Source: Oscheius onirici
Lineage: Eukaryota; Nematoda; Chromadorea; Rhabditida; Rhabditidae
DNA: 64,000 bases
Reading direction: 5' to 3'
Assembly: GCA_932521025.1 (NCBI GenBank)
Contig: OW051470.1
Coordinates: forward strand, 8,170,501 to 8,234,500
Both the position numbers and the translations under genes were made by a program. Positions 12,183 to 22,243 of this stretch are shown in pieces; within the stretch, counting starts at the first letter, position 1; each line of letters starts with the position of its first letter. Below the pieces are notes generated by a model, which had not been told where the DNA came from, did not search any database, and worked only from the letters and a program-made list of their open reading frames with translations.

Positions 12183-13029
12183 TTCAAATCCTGAAATCCC
12201 AACTGAATGTAGAAAAGTAAGGAGACATTGTCATGAGTAATAAAGTTAACATATTGAGGTCGAAATAAACTGGTAAATGCGGCACTTTCGCGACGAGCTA
12301 TGCGTAGGTGTGGAACTATAACGTCTACTCGTCATTTCGAGCGAAAATGCAAAACGTCAGAAAAAGAGTAAAATGACAATGAACTCCTGGTTATATGTTT
12401 CTGGCCTGTTTTCCGGCTGCTAATGATCTTTCGAAAGATAGTTGACGAGCCTATAGTTCCAGGAGCATTACGCAACCGATCGAGTTGATATTTTGCAGAA
12501 GTGATTTTTAGCCCAGTAGAATGCTACTGTTAAAAAAACAAAAAGATTTCCGCTCAGCGGATTCGAACCCTGCTCCCTCCAGTGTGAATTTTCCAAATCC
12601 ACTGCTCCATTTGGACATTTTCAGTTTAGGGGTGTTCCCAAAGTCGAAAATCGTTTTTCAAAAAAGCAAAATACTCGTCTTTCTGAGGCGGTAATTATTG
12701 TAGTTGACAACTTTGTTCTAGGATGCAACCCTGAAGAGTTATGGGCAAAATTGTGTTTTGATCGAAACTTGGAACGTTCGCTATTCTCAGACAATGAGAT
12801 ATCCAGGCCTCTTATATAGCTTATTAATTCGGCTTCGGTGAAACCTACATTTTGAAAAAAAGATCAGTCGATTTGGACTTTTCTGGAAGAAGTTATAGGC
12901 CCGAGAAAATACTTAGTGCGCGACCTAATACGACAAGTATAAATGCAATGGAAAGCAAAACAGGTTAGAAACTAGGAAAGAACAAAAAAGTAACTATATA
13001 AATTCTAACAACACAATAACTACGAAGGA
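12183..13029. other. Spacer with a tRNA-like relic
   Basis: No gene recognised. Minus-strand sequence at about 12555-12620 has a pol III A-box-like TGGAGCAGTGG and a perfect B box GGTTCGAATCC at tRNA spacing. The acceptor, anticodon and T stems do not pair well, so it looks like a tRNA-derived SINE head or dead tRNA. Confidence 0.45.
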
Positions 13030-14568
13030 TTACAGAGAAGTCGGCTTTTTGAGTGCTCTCAATTCCTCGTCAAGGCTGTCAAATTTCTTGCTCATTTTGG
13101 TGAAACCGTCAATTGTGTCCATCTGAGCCTGGACCAACTTCTGATTTTTCCTTTTCAGCTGTTCCATCTGCTCCTTGAGATCCTCATTGTCCCTCTTTAG
13201 ACCTTTCGCCAGGCTTCCGTTTAATTTGCACAGCTTGTCGATCCTGGCGTACAAATCCTCGTAATGTTTGGGATTTTTGGTCGGAGGCTTCTCGAAGATC
13301 AGATTTCCGACTGGTTTGGCATGCTTAGCCTCTTCGAAACGGACACCGCTCTGCAAAATAAAAGCATTAAATCACTCGAATACAATAAACCTAACCTTCA
13401 TAAGTTCCTGTCGGAAAGGTTCAACCTCGCCGAGCAATTTCGGCTGATATTCGTTTTTGAAAGTCGAAGTTTGGGCGAAAAATTGGCTGGGAGATAGATA
13501 ACGGACTTGAGTAGGCGTCTCAAACGACGGCACTGACGACTCACGGATCGGTACAAAGTCGTCAACCTCAACTTTTACCTTAAATGTAGTCAGGCTTGGA
13601 TATTGATGCCAAAGGCTACCTCAAAAACTCCTTCGAACGAAGATGGCAGTGACAATTCGTGCATCGGCTCAAATTCTTGCTCGATGTAGTCGCCCATGAA
13701 ATCTTCTTCCTCTTCTCTCACAATTTGGCGGAAAGTTTGGAATGGCCGCGGTTCTTCGAGATTGTTGACTGGTTGGATACCTTTTTTCATTATGACAAGA
13801 CCAGAGCTGCCATTCTAAAAAATGGCAAATTCGAAGAAAAACGAAAGTAAAAATTACTTTTCTAGCGCAGATTTTCACATGTTTAACCACATCTTCTCGT
13901 CTGCTCGTACGGTATTCGCACTTGTGGCATCTGAAGGTCGTCTCTTTTGTGTGACGTTGTGCGTGTCTTCGAAGCTCAGACAAACAACTGTTGCCTTTTC
14001 CGCATACTTCACATCTGAATCTGTCTGAAATCAAATTTGAAACTGCGACGAAGAGGAGGAACAAACCGGAATGAACGTTTCGATGTTTTTGAAGTGCTCT
14101 AACATTCCTTAATCGTTTGTTGCACGTAGCGCATTGAAACGGATAGTTTGAATCCTAAACGGTCAAATGTGTTGCAAACAGGAAAAATACCAGCCTTTAG
14201 CAAATTTGGGATACAGCTCAGATAATGTTTCGCCAGTTCATCACGTTCTTTGGAGGAATAGTTACAATTCCGACAGGTAAACGGCTTTTCTTTTGAATGA
14301 CTTCTCTCATGGCGTATAAGAGCTAACCGACTTTGCATGAGCCTTCCACAATGCTGACAAGGAAACCTTTCTGGAAGAGTGACAATGTTACTCGGAAAAC
14401 AAGACAAAAGTTACTTCTGTGAAGGTTCATATGAAGATAGAGTCCTGCTTTGCTTCTATAAATTTTGTCACACAGAGTACACACCAGGTCTTTTTCAGCA
14501 GATAGAGCCGATTTTTATTCATATTTCATTTGAGGCAGCTCCGACTTGATCTCCTTACGAGGTTCCAT
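13030..14568 (-). pseudogene. C2H2 / coiled-coil paralogue lacking knuckles, stop in exon 1 (copy E)
   Basis: ATG at 14568 gives MEPRKEIK, matching the start of copies C and D, but codon 18 is TAA (14515-14517), ahead of the first finger (CTLCDKIYR...HMNLH). Downstream exons stay open: fingers FPCQHCGRL...HERSH, FTCRNCNYS...HYLSC, FQCATCNKR...HRNVH, FRCEVCGKG...HAQRH and FRCHKCEYR...HVKIC, then a linker with EEEDFMGDY, then a coiled coil ending ALKKPTSL and TAA at 13030. There is no knuckle exon. A downstream start could still make a five-finger protein, so it may be a shortened gene rather than a dead one. Confidence 0.55.
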
Positions 14569-14707
14569 TCCAGATCCTGGAAATTAGACAATGTGCTGAC
14601 AAGTGAATCGGCTGGAAGAAAATCACGAAGCTGCGAGTGTGGAAATACGGCAGTACTACGAATCAAAAAAGGTCAAAATCAGGCTCGAGCTGCCCAAGTA
14701 AGGTCTG

Positions 14708-14800
14708 TTCAAAAAAAAAAAAGAGAAATACCGTAGTTTAAAGAATTCCCTTCCTCGCGAGACCCATTAGCCATGCCGCGCATTCAAACAGTTGTTTGAT
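14708..14800. repeat. MITE end fragment
   Basis: ATACCGTAG...CGAGACCCATTA matches the terminal inverted repeat of the MITE family seen complete at 21067-21197 and 27632-27758. Only one end is present. The rest of 14569-15176 shows no gene. Confidence 0.4.
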
Positions 14801-15176
14801 CGAAAAATATTGAAAAATTTATACCGGGACAGCCCCAAAATGCGGAAAACCACTTTGTGCGAAACCATTTTGAAAACGTCCTACTTTGGCGCCGTCCATT
14901 TTGAGCGCGGCCAGTTTGAATTTTTAGCGCGGCCAGTTCTATTTTCGGTCTTTTTTCCCGTTTTTATTACGAAAACAGTATATGGGACAAGAAACGGACA
15001 TATGCCATCGCGGTAGGCTGAACCAAGTACCTCCAGGACATGCACTTCGCAAATTTGTTTCCAATTGTCAGAACGTGTTAGTGAAGAGTAAAATCGAAAA
15101 ATAGCGAAAAAAAATCGAAAAATATTACAGACTTTACAAATAAATAAAAAAAACTTTACAAAAAATATTACAGAAA

Positions 15177-15385
15177 ATCCACTTAAAAATGCTCTCGTGT
15201 CTCTGTGTGTGTCTGTCGGAAGCTCTAATTGGCAATCAAAATGAAGCAATTTGTGCGCACAATTAAGGGAAAGGTGTTAGCAGTAACAAGTTTAGACAAG
15301 TCAATTTGCAAGTGAACTTGTGAATTTGCAAGTCAATTTGCAAGGACTTTGATTATTTTTGACTTTCAGTTTCCAGACAATAAAG
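15177..15385 (+). repeat. Left arm of a 2.6-kb inverted repeat
   Basis: About 200 nt starting CACTTAAAAATGCTCTCG and including TTGTGCGCACAATTAA and AAGTTTAGACAAGTCAATTT. It is nearly identical to the reverse complement of 17563-17746. A third, shorter and diverged piece sits at about 17115-17165. Confidence 0.75.
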
Positions 15386-15401
15386 AATCAATCTTTCTTT
15401 A

Positions 15402-15648
15402 CTAAAGTGCAATGGTGTCCGTCCGTCCGTAGTGGTGTCCGCACAGTTGTCGAGACTAGCGTAACATGGCAAGTTTTGTCATGTTAATCTTTTATCGAAC
15501 GAGGTAGTTTTTTTTTAGGGGAACGCGTCTGGGGGAATCTAAACCATCTAAAGCGCAATGGTGTCAAAACTTGGACGGCCGTTGTTACGTACGTGAGCGC
15601 CGCAGGCGCAAAGGGCGGCGAAAGCCGTCGTAGACGGCTGGTCTGAAA
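15402..15648 (+). repeat. Dispersed repeat with GC-rich double hairpin (copy 2)
   Basis: Two TAAAGYGCAATGGTGTC motifs (15404 and 15549) precede the hairpins GCGCC-GCA-GGCGC (about 15597-15609) and AGCCGTC-GTA-GACGGCT (about 15623-15639), as in copy 1 at 2998-3215. It abuts the reverse-transcriptase relic. Confidence 0.6.
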
Positions 15649-15649
15649 A

Positions 15650-16090
15650 GAAAGTTGTTCAACTCTACTGTCATCCAATGCTTTCTTTACGGATGTGAAT
15701 CATGGTCGGCCACAAGCGATCAGCGACAACGACTGTCAATTGCTCAACGAAAAATGGAACGGATAATGGTCGGAGTCACAATACTGCACAGGAGAAGGAA
15801 CGACTGGATCCGACAAAAGACAATTGAAAGACGTCCTGGAACTAGCACAATCTCGGAAAGTGGAATTTGCTAAAAAGAATAGCAAAAATGCAAGCTGGAA
15901 GATGACGGAAAAAGATCTGCGAGTGGTGGCCGTATGAGCACAGGAGGAATAGAGGAAGACCCAGGGCCCGCTGGAAAGACACTATCATAAGAGACTTCGG
16001 ACTGCAATGGATGAGAACTTTCGCAGCGACGATTGAGTAACTTCGCTACATGTAAATATATAGATCAACGCGAATAAATAGAAATAGAAA
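15650..16090 (+). pseudogene. Non-LTR retrotransposon relic (RTE/Craniofacial-like RT C-terminus)
   Basis: The plus strand encodes the C-terminal part typical of RTE/CR1-type reverse transcriptases: LYGCESWSAT, then RQRLSIAQRKMERIMVGV, then RRNDWIRQKTIERR. After at least two frame changes comes RRNRGRPRARWKDTI and a final FAATIE stop near 16040. The tail AATAAATAGAAATAGAAATAG is the kind of short 3' repeat these elements end with. The 5' end is lost and the frame is broken, so it is dead. Confidence 0.7.
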
Positions 16091-16205
16091 TAGTCAAGCG
16101 CGGGTTATCACAACTGAGATAGGGGAGAACAGGAGCACGGACAGGGATACGAGAAAGAGAGACAGAGAGGGACAGAAGGACAGAGAGACAGGGAAAGTTG
16201 AGGCC
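16085..16205 (+). repeat. GA-rich inverted repeat, left copy
   Basis: GGTTATCACAACTGAGATAGGGGAGAACAG..., continuing as GGACAGRGA units. Its reverse complement recurs at about 17345-17480 (CTGTTCTCCAGTTGTGATATCA end). Confidence 0.55.
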
Positions 16206-16459
16206 CGGGCCTGAAAACCTCGGCCCGCGGGGGAAATTTTGGAAAATGGGGTGTTTTTTGACCAAAATCTGCATTTTTTCGTTATTTTTAGTAAAAAAAA
16301 AGTTCAGTAAAATATAACAATATTATTATTCTTTGATTTAGTTCTAAAATGCGATAAAATGCACTATAATATGGTCATCTTCAGTTTTGGTCCGGTCCCG
16401 GTCCGACGGCCAAGTCTGGGGACCAGGCCCGGGGCCCGGAGCCATGTCTACTGGCTGCT

Positions 16460-16785
16460 AAAGACGGCCGGGAACAGGTGATGATCCAGGAGAACGAGAT
16501 GCCCTGTGACCTGATCGAGCCGCGTCTGACGGTCGCCTCCAATTGCGGTAACATTTATCTTTGGGCGACTACGACATTCCGAAGACCGGCTTCGTACAAC
16601 AGGGAACACATCTTCGCATTTTCAGAGTCAGTTTTCTATCAATTTTCTTTCAAAAAGGCGAAAAAAGTTCAGATTACGGGCCTCAAAGAGCCGCATCCCA
16701 CTACTGCAGTCCTCAACTGCAAACTGGAGCTGCTCCAGCCGAAATCGGCTACCCCCTTCCAGGGCTATAGTATAAATTCATGACT
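16460..16785 (+). other. Possible gene fragment, unassigned
   Basis: The stretch has higher GC and a codon-like bias compared with its surroundings. It includes an open run encoding DGREQVMIQENEMPCDLIEP followed by a possible intron and a second run around YDIPKTGFVQQGTHLRIF. No complete frame, start or recognisable domain was found. It may be a captured gene piece within the mobile-element region. Confidence 0.25.
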
Positions 16786-17344
16786 TCGCTCTGACACGGA
16801 GTAGTCGTGGTTCCTCTTTCCTTTGTTATTCTCCTCCAGTCACTCTCCCTGCCCCTCCAAAGAAGCTACCGAAATTGTATTGGAGCCCGCTCCCTCCCAA
16901 GCCTAATTTTAAAGTGTAGGACCTGAGCTGGACTACCAGCCCGTTCCTAGTGAGTTTCAGTTCTACTGTCCGTTCCCTTCTCCCCTTGTCTTTCTGTTCC
17001 AGTCACACAGTCCCAGTAAGAAACTTCCAAGTCATAAGAACACTTCGCGCACTTGCTTTTCCTGTCGCGACTTGTTGAAAACTAATTTGCGCACAAGAGT
17101 CCCTCTTTATCCTCAATTAGAGTTTCAGGCAGACACAGAGACGCGAGAGCAATCTAAAGTGGATTTGACCGCCGTTGTTTATAGAAACAAGTTGTGCTAC
17201 GCCCCTCCGGGGCTAAGTGACTTAGTTTTGTCCTTTTCAAAACAGATAACAGTTAACAGTTTGCTGTTTGATCCCGCTCCAGATCAATTAATAGGTAAGA
17301 GTAGTTTAAATACTGTACACGAAGCAAAACTAAAATCTGCAAGG

Positions 17345-17480
17345 TCTGAAATTACAGAGTCAGATATCTGTCCCTCTGTAACCCTGTCCCTCTCTGTCCC
17401 CATATCCTCTCTGCTCCTCTGAACCTCTTTCTCGTATCCCTGTCCGCCTCCCCTATCCCTGTTCTCCAGTTGTGATATCA
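17345..17480 (-). repeat. GA/CT-rich inverted repeat, right copy
   Basis: CT-rich strand, reverse complementary to 16085-16205, sharing the 'tcgtatccctgtcc' and 'ctgttctc...gttgtgat' blocks. Confidence 0.55.
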
Positions 17481-17562
17481 CCACCTTTGGAGCTAAAGTT
17501 ATAGTAGAAACCCCTTTGAACGCTTTCCCTCCCGTATTCCTAACCCACTTGATTCTCCACTG

Positions 17563-17746
17563 TCTGGAAACTATCTCCAGTCAAAAATAATCAAAGTCCA
17601 CGCACTTGCAAATTGACTTGTCTAAACTTGTTACACTAACTCCTTTCCTTTAATTGTGCGCACAAATTGCTCCATTTTGATTGCCAATTAAAGCTTCCGA
17701 CAGACACACGTACAGAGATGCGAGAGCATTTTTAAGTGGATGGCGA
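17563..17746 (-). repeat. Right arm of a 2.6-kb inverted repeat
   Basis: Reverse complement of 15177-15385, with small indels. Together the arms bracket the reverse-transcriptase relic and the GA-rich pair. Confidence 0.75.
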
Positions 17747-17802
17747 TCGGGCAACTGGGACTACAAGGTGGCCGAAAACCAGAATTACGTTGATGTGATC
17801 AG

Positions 17803-18125
17803 GTCTAGAAGACTACTTCCTGGAGACTGGAGTGGACTACTTGTCTTTGTGCCGAATTCTGAGAGCAGCTTCCCGGGTACTCTTTATACCGGAGGTTCAA
17901 TGGGACGTTCCAAAACGCTTTAGACAAGTCAGATTTGAGGTCCTTGTCGGAGTACGACAACTGTCAGACCTGATAGCTCTTCAAGATTTTATCATGTATT
18001 TGATCCCGTTCGACTATTCGTCCTATTCCCTCGATCCCGATCTTCCCATCGATCCTACTGTCTACTTTGACCTTGTTTCAAACTATCCTATGTCCAACTA
18101 TCCCGAAGACTACCTGTACCCGTGA
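17803..18125 (+). CDS. 3' exon of an unrecognised gene
   Basis: After a TGATCAG acceptor, an open frame runs from GLEDYFLETGVDYLSL through a mixed hydrophobic stretch to a Tyr/Asp/Pro-rich tail (YSLDPDLPID, NYPEDYLYP) and TGA at 18123. AATAAA overlaps the stop region (GTGAAATAAAC). Codon use looks coding, but upstream exons could not be traced through the repeat region, and no domain is recognised. It is convergent with the helicase gene 65 nt away. It may be a fragment. Confidence 0.35.
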
Positions 18126-18189
18126 AATAAACAAAGTTAATTCAACAAAACACGAACAAAAACATAACAATTTCCGAGAGAATCTAATA

Positions 18190-21100
18190 TCACTTTTTCC
18201 TGAACTGTTTTCCCTTGATGTCTCTCGTCTTCAGGGCTTTTCTACTGCGCTTCTTGGTATCTTTAGCCTCGTCCAGCTGCGTCTGCAGATTGTCCAAGGC
18301 GTGCGACGAGATTTCCTTCAATTTTTCAATATTTAGAACCTAAAAATAGGACAAACCTTCTTATACATGGCGCTAATCTCGGGCGTGATGAAGCGCGTCT
18401 TCGGGTGCTGCTGACGATTCAGTTCGGGCAGCGGCTGCTTCAGCTCGATGAGAAGTTCGGCCCGGACGCGGTCCTGTTTCCTCAAATAGTCGTTGTATTC
18501 GTCGTTGGACTTTTCGCGCTCCTGATCCCGATCATCGATATCCAGATCGGCTTCCCGAGCCATCTTCTCGAACCACGTCTCGTTAAGTTTTATCTGGAAT
18601 TATTTTTTTTTGCAAATTGGAAAAATAGCAAACCTTTTTGGCGCGATAGGAGAGAAGATCCAGGTCGGAGGCGAGCTTGACGCGACTATGAAGAGCATTC
18701 AACAGCTCGGCCGAGTCGACGGGGAACACGGGCAGATCGTCTTCTGAAAATGATGAGATTTTTAGTGGATTTTAGTTGCGTTTTTTGTATCTGAATTTGT
18801 GCCAGAGTTATAGGCCTAACTCTAAGATTTCCGTCGTTTTTAGGAAAGAGCCAGAGGGAATAAATGGCGTCTTATAAGCAAAGAAACGAGATCGAGTTTT
18901 ACGGTTTCTGACAAAAAACACGAACAGACTCGGTCAGAAAAGGCAAACAAACTACCCGATTCAGACCATTTCGCATTCTTTACTTCGGTCTGACTTTTTT
19001 TTCTCAGAACACTTCCTAAATCCTCGATGTTTCACCTCAATCAAATTGGAAGCCTTGTCAGTTTAGTCCATTTTCCCAGCCGTATCTCATTTAAAAGGAT
19101 GTTTCAAATATTCAGATAGTCTTGAAGATTTTCAGGAAGAGTTTCTACTCTAGCTTTCCGTACTCTTCAAAAAAATTTCAGAAAATCTATTTCAATGAAA
19201 GCTGAAAGAAACAAACCTCGATTGAGATTCCTGCACAACTTTCTGTAGAGATGAGCATCTTTGGGATCGACCATCAGGACGGTGAGACCCGTCTCACTAG
19301 CTCTGGCAGTTCTTCCAGATCGATGAATGTACATCTGCATTTTTTTATGTTATAAACTAAAAAAAGACAAAAACCTCGGCAGTTTTAGGAACCTGATAGT
19401 GAATGACGTGCTCGATTCCCTTGATGTCCAGACCGCGAGCTGCCACATCCGTAGCTAGAAGAATGCCGTTTGGCTGTTCTTAAACACGACTTCTTCTTAT
19501 ATTTTAAAGGACTGTCATACCTGTAAATTTCTCCAAATTCCTCAGTCGCTGGCGTTGAATCATGTTCGCGTGCAGCATCATTGGGGTAAAGTTGAGCAGC
19601 GTCAGGATTCCGTACAGTCTTCTCGAGGCATCGATGGAATTCGTAAAGATGAGCGTCCTGCCGGAGTATCTTTTGAGCAAGTAGACCAGATTCGTGTCCT
19701 GAAATTTGGTTCACATGTTTTGAGAGAGAAAACGGGTAATGAATTGTCAAGTTTGACGAAATTAAAAAAAAAGAAAACTAAAAGTTGCCTATTGCAGCGG
19801 TTTGAATCTTTCATACAAAAACAGCGTATTTAGAATGACCAAATCTTCAGCTCTTTTTGAACTTCAAATTAGTAAAAAAAATCAGTAAAAAAATTAAATT
19901 ATGAGAGCGGAACAGTCTGAATACGAAAGTATCTTGCACGGAATGGAGCTAAACAGAAAGAGCTGAACTAAAATGTTCTGTAATTGTCGAGTAGTTGCAA
20001 AAAAAGGAGCTGGACAAAAAGCTTCAACTGAAAAATCTACTGGAACTCTCCAGACAGGAGAACAGCCCTTGTAGCAAGGAGAATTGAGAATCTAATGACG
20101 TTCGATTATTCAGATTAGTCGGGATTACTTTAGCTCCATTTTTCTTCAATGATTTGCAAGATTTCCCGTTCCCGCTTAAAACAAGTAACTACCTTATCCA
20201 GAAGTCCGGCACAATTGAAGCGCGTTTCAACGAGTTTCTCGGCTGTTCCGAATTCTCTCGTCAGATCGATTACTTTGTGCTTCTGAGGACGCATTCCCGT
20301 CGAATCGATGATCAGTTCTGAGGTTTTTTCAGTTTTTTTTTGGAAAAACGTAAGAACAAACTCGTCTTTTCCTGCGTGGAGAGCGTCTTCTGCTTGACTT
20401 CCTGTCCCGGTCGGGTCGTTTTTTCCGTCGGGACGACGTAGGTCAAAGTGGCTGAGAAGACGAGCGTCTGCAGCTTGCCAAGATCGCAGATTTGGGACGA
20501 ACTGGGCGTATTTGTCTAATTTCAAGAAAAATAGCGCTCACTTTTTGACCTTCTGGAGAATCTGGGAGAGTTCCTTGAAGTGGCCGTGCTCGACCATCCG
20601 GTCCGTTTCATCTATGACGACGCATTGGAGTCCGCTAAAGTCCGTCAGATAGGAAGATTCTTCGGCCTGGAAATGTAGGAAATTAGTTTTTTTTTCAAGT
20701 TCAAAGCTCGTTACCTGCTGAATGAGATCCCAGAGCCGGCCTGGAGTAGCGACGAGAATCTCCGGTTTCTGCTTCTTCATCAGACGGATCTGTTTCTCTT
20801 CGGCCAGTCCTCCGACAATCGAAATTACCTTCAATTCGTGTTTTAGCATAAAAATCATCTTAAAAAACCTTGAATCCGACAGCTTTGGCAAAAACATTGA
20901 AAGTTTTGAGAATTTGAACGGCCAATTCTCTCGTCGGAGCCAAGATTAGGGCCCGGGGACCGCTTCCAATCCGTTCTTCGTCTAGAAGTCGCGAAATTGC
21001 CGGGATTGCAAAGGCTACCGTCTTGCCGGAGCCCTGAAATTTCACAATGTAGTTTTTTAAGAGAGAGGTACCGTAGTCGTCTCCTATTCGCTTGGAGACC

Positions 21101-22076
21101 CATTTACCGTACAAATATAACATTGGTGTCATGGCTGAGTATCCAACTTTCTGTGGTAAATGGGTCTCGAAACAAATAGGAAACGGTTACGGTATCTTTC
21201 TTCCTAAAACGACTCTAAAAAGATAAAACCATACCGTTTCGGCGGTTCCCAGAATGTCCAGACGGTCGCGGACTGCTGGAATCAAAACGGCGTCCTGGAT
21301 TGGGGTAGGAGTGGCGAATCTACGATTTTTAGGTGATATAACATTTTAAAACAAGTAGCTTACTTGAGCTCCTTCAGCGACGAGAGAATAGTCTCATGGA
21401 GATGGAATCGATCCCAAGCCGAGTAATCTTCTTCTTTTGACTCTAAAATCATGGGGTTGTGGGCCAAACAGGGGGAAATTACCGCCAGTTTCTTCGTCTT
21501 CAGCTGCTTCGGCCGAGTCGTCCTCGTCTTTTTCTTCAAAGGCAATCTAAAAACCGGATAATTTAGGCACGTTAACTGTCGAGACTGTGGCCTGGTGAAA
21601 ACGACACAAACGTCTTATTGAAAAAGCCATGAAATTTACGGGCAGAAACACGTCTTTTATGCTGAGAAAAAAAAAATAAAAAAAACGTACTTTTTTGACA
21701 GTCGGCTCTTCCTCGTCTTCTTCCTGCTCGTCTCCCTCTTCAACAGCTGCAGACTTCTTTCTTTTTTTCGTCTTCTTCTACAATTTTTTTGCATTTTATC
21801 CCTAACAAAAAGTCTCACCTTCTTCTTTTTCTTCTCTACCTTATCCGGCTCTTCGTCCGTCTTCTGCTTCTTCTCAACAGCCTTGGATTCTTCTGTCTTT
21901 TTGCCCTTCTTTTTCTAAAATTTTTCTCATAAGAACTCTAGAAAAATTCAAACCGTTGAAGTTCCCGGCAGAATTTCTTGAAATCCTCCTAGAAAGCCGA
22001 AATTTTCGTCGTCGAAATTGGCCGTAAACTCGGCATCCTGCCATTGGTCTTCAGATAACGAAATCACGTTTGGCAT
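18190..22076 (-). CDS. DDX24: DEAD-box RNA helicase DDX24/Mak5
   Basis: Seventeen exons join in frame to 699 residues, from ATG 22076 to TGA 18190. The first five exons form an acidic, Lys-rich N-terminus ending with the Q-motif region ([27 protein letters not shown]). Helicase motifs follow in order: I AETGSGKT, Ia PTREL, Ib TPGR, II DETD, III SAT (VFSATL), [29 protein letters not shown]. The long insert between motifs II and III ([14 protein letters not shown]) and the C-terminal extension with [10 protein letters not shown] are typical of DDX24/Mak5, which acts in 60S ribosome assembly in the nucleolus. Motif II reads DETD instead of DEAD. A MITE sits in the intron that splits motif I. PWP2 lies just upstream on the same strand. 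Confidence 0.93.
21067..21197. mobile_element. MITE with GRTACCGTA...GAGACCCATTTACC terminal repeats
   Basis: About 130 nt with imperfect terminal inverted repeats (GGTACCGTAGTCGT...GGAGACCCATTTACC against AGATACCGTAACCG...CGAGACCCATTTACC) and an inner CTGAGTATCCAA motif. It lies in the DDX24 intron between 21033 and 21235. It has no coding capacity, so it is non-autonomous. Confidence 0.65.
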
Positions 22077-22243
22077 CTCAAAAACCTTTTTTTATTGAAA
22101 TGGCGGGACAGATAAGAAATGTAAAAAAACATCAATTTCTTGAGAAAAATACATCCGAAATTAACTTTTTCTTCGAGGAAAACAACCAGAATAACAAAGA
22201 GAATTAACAACAAAAAACGTAACAAAAAAATTAGATTTTTCTT

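Noticed and set aside
12548..12625. tRNA gene on the minus strand (A and B boxes present)
   Set aside because: Acceptor, anticodon and T stems do not pair and no anticodon loop can be placed. Kept only as a relic in the spacer entry.
17072..17422. Plus-strand frame of 116 codons
   Set aside because: It runs through the diverged inverted-repeat piece and the CT-rich repeat, and composition is that of the repeats.
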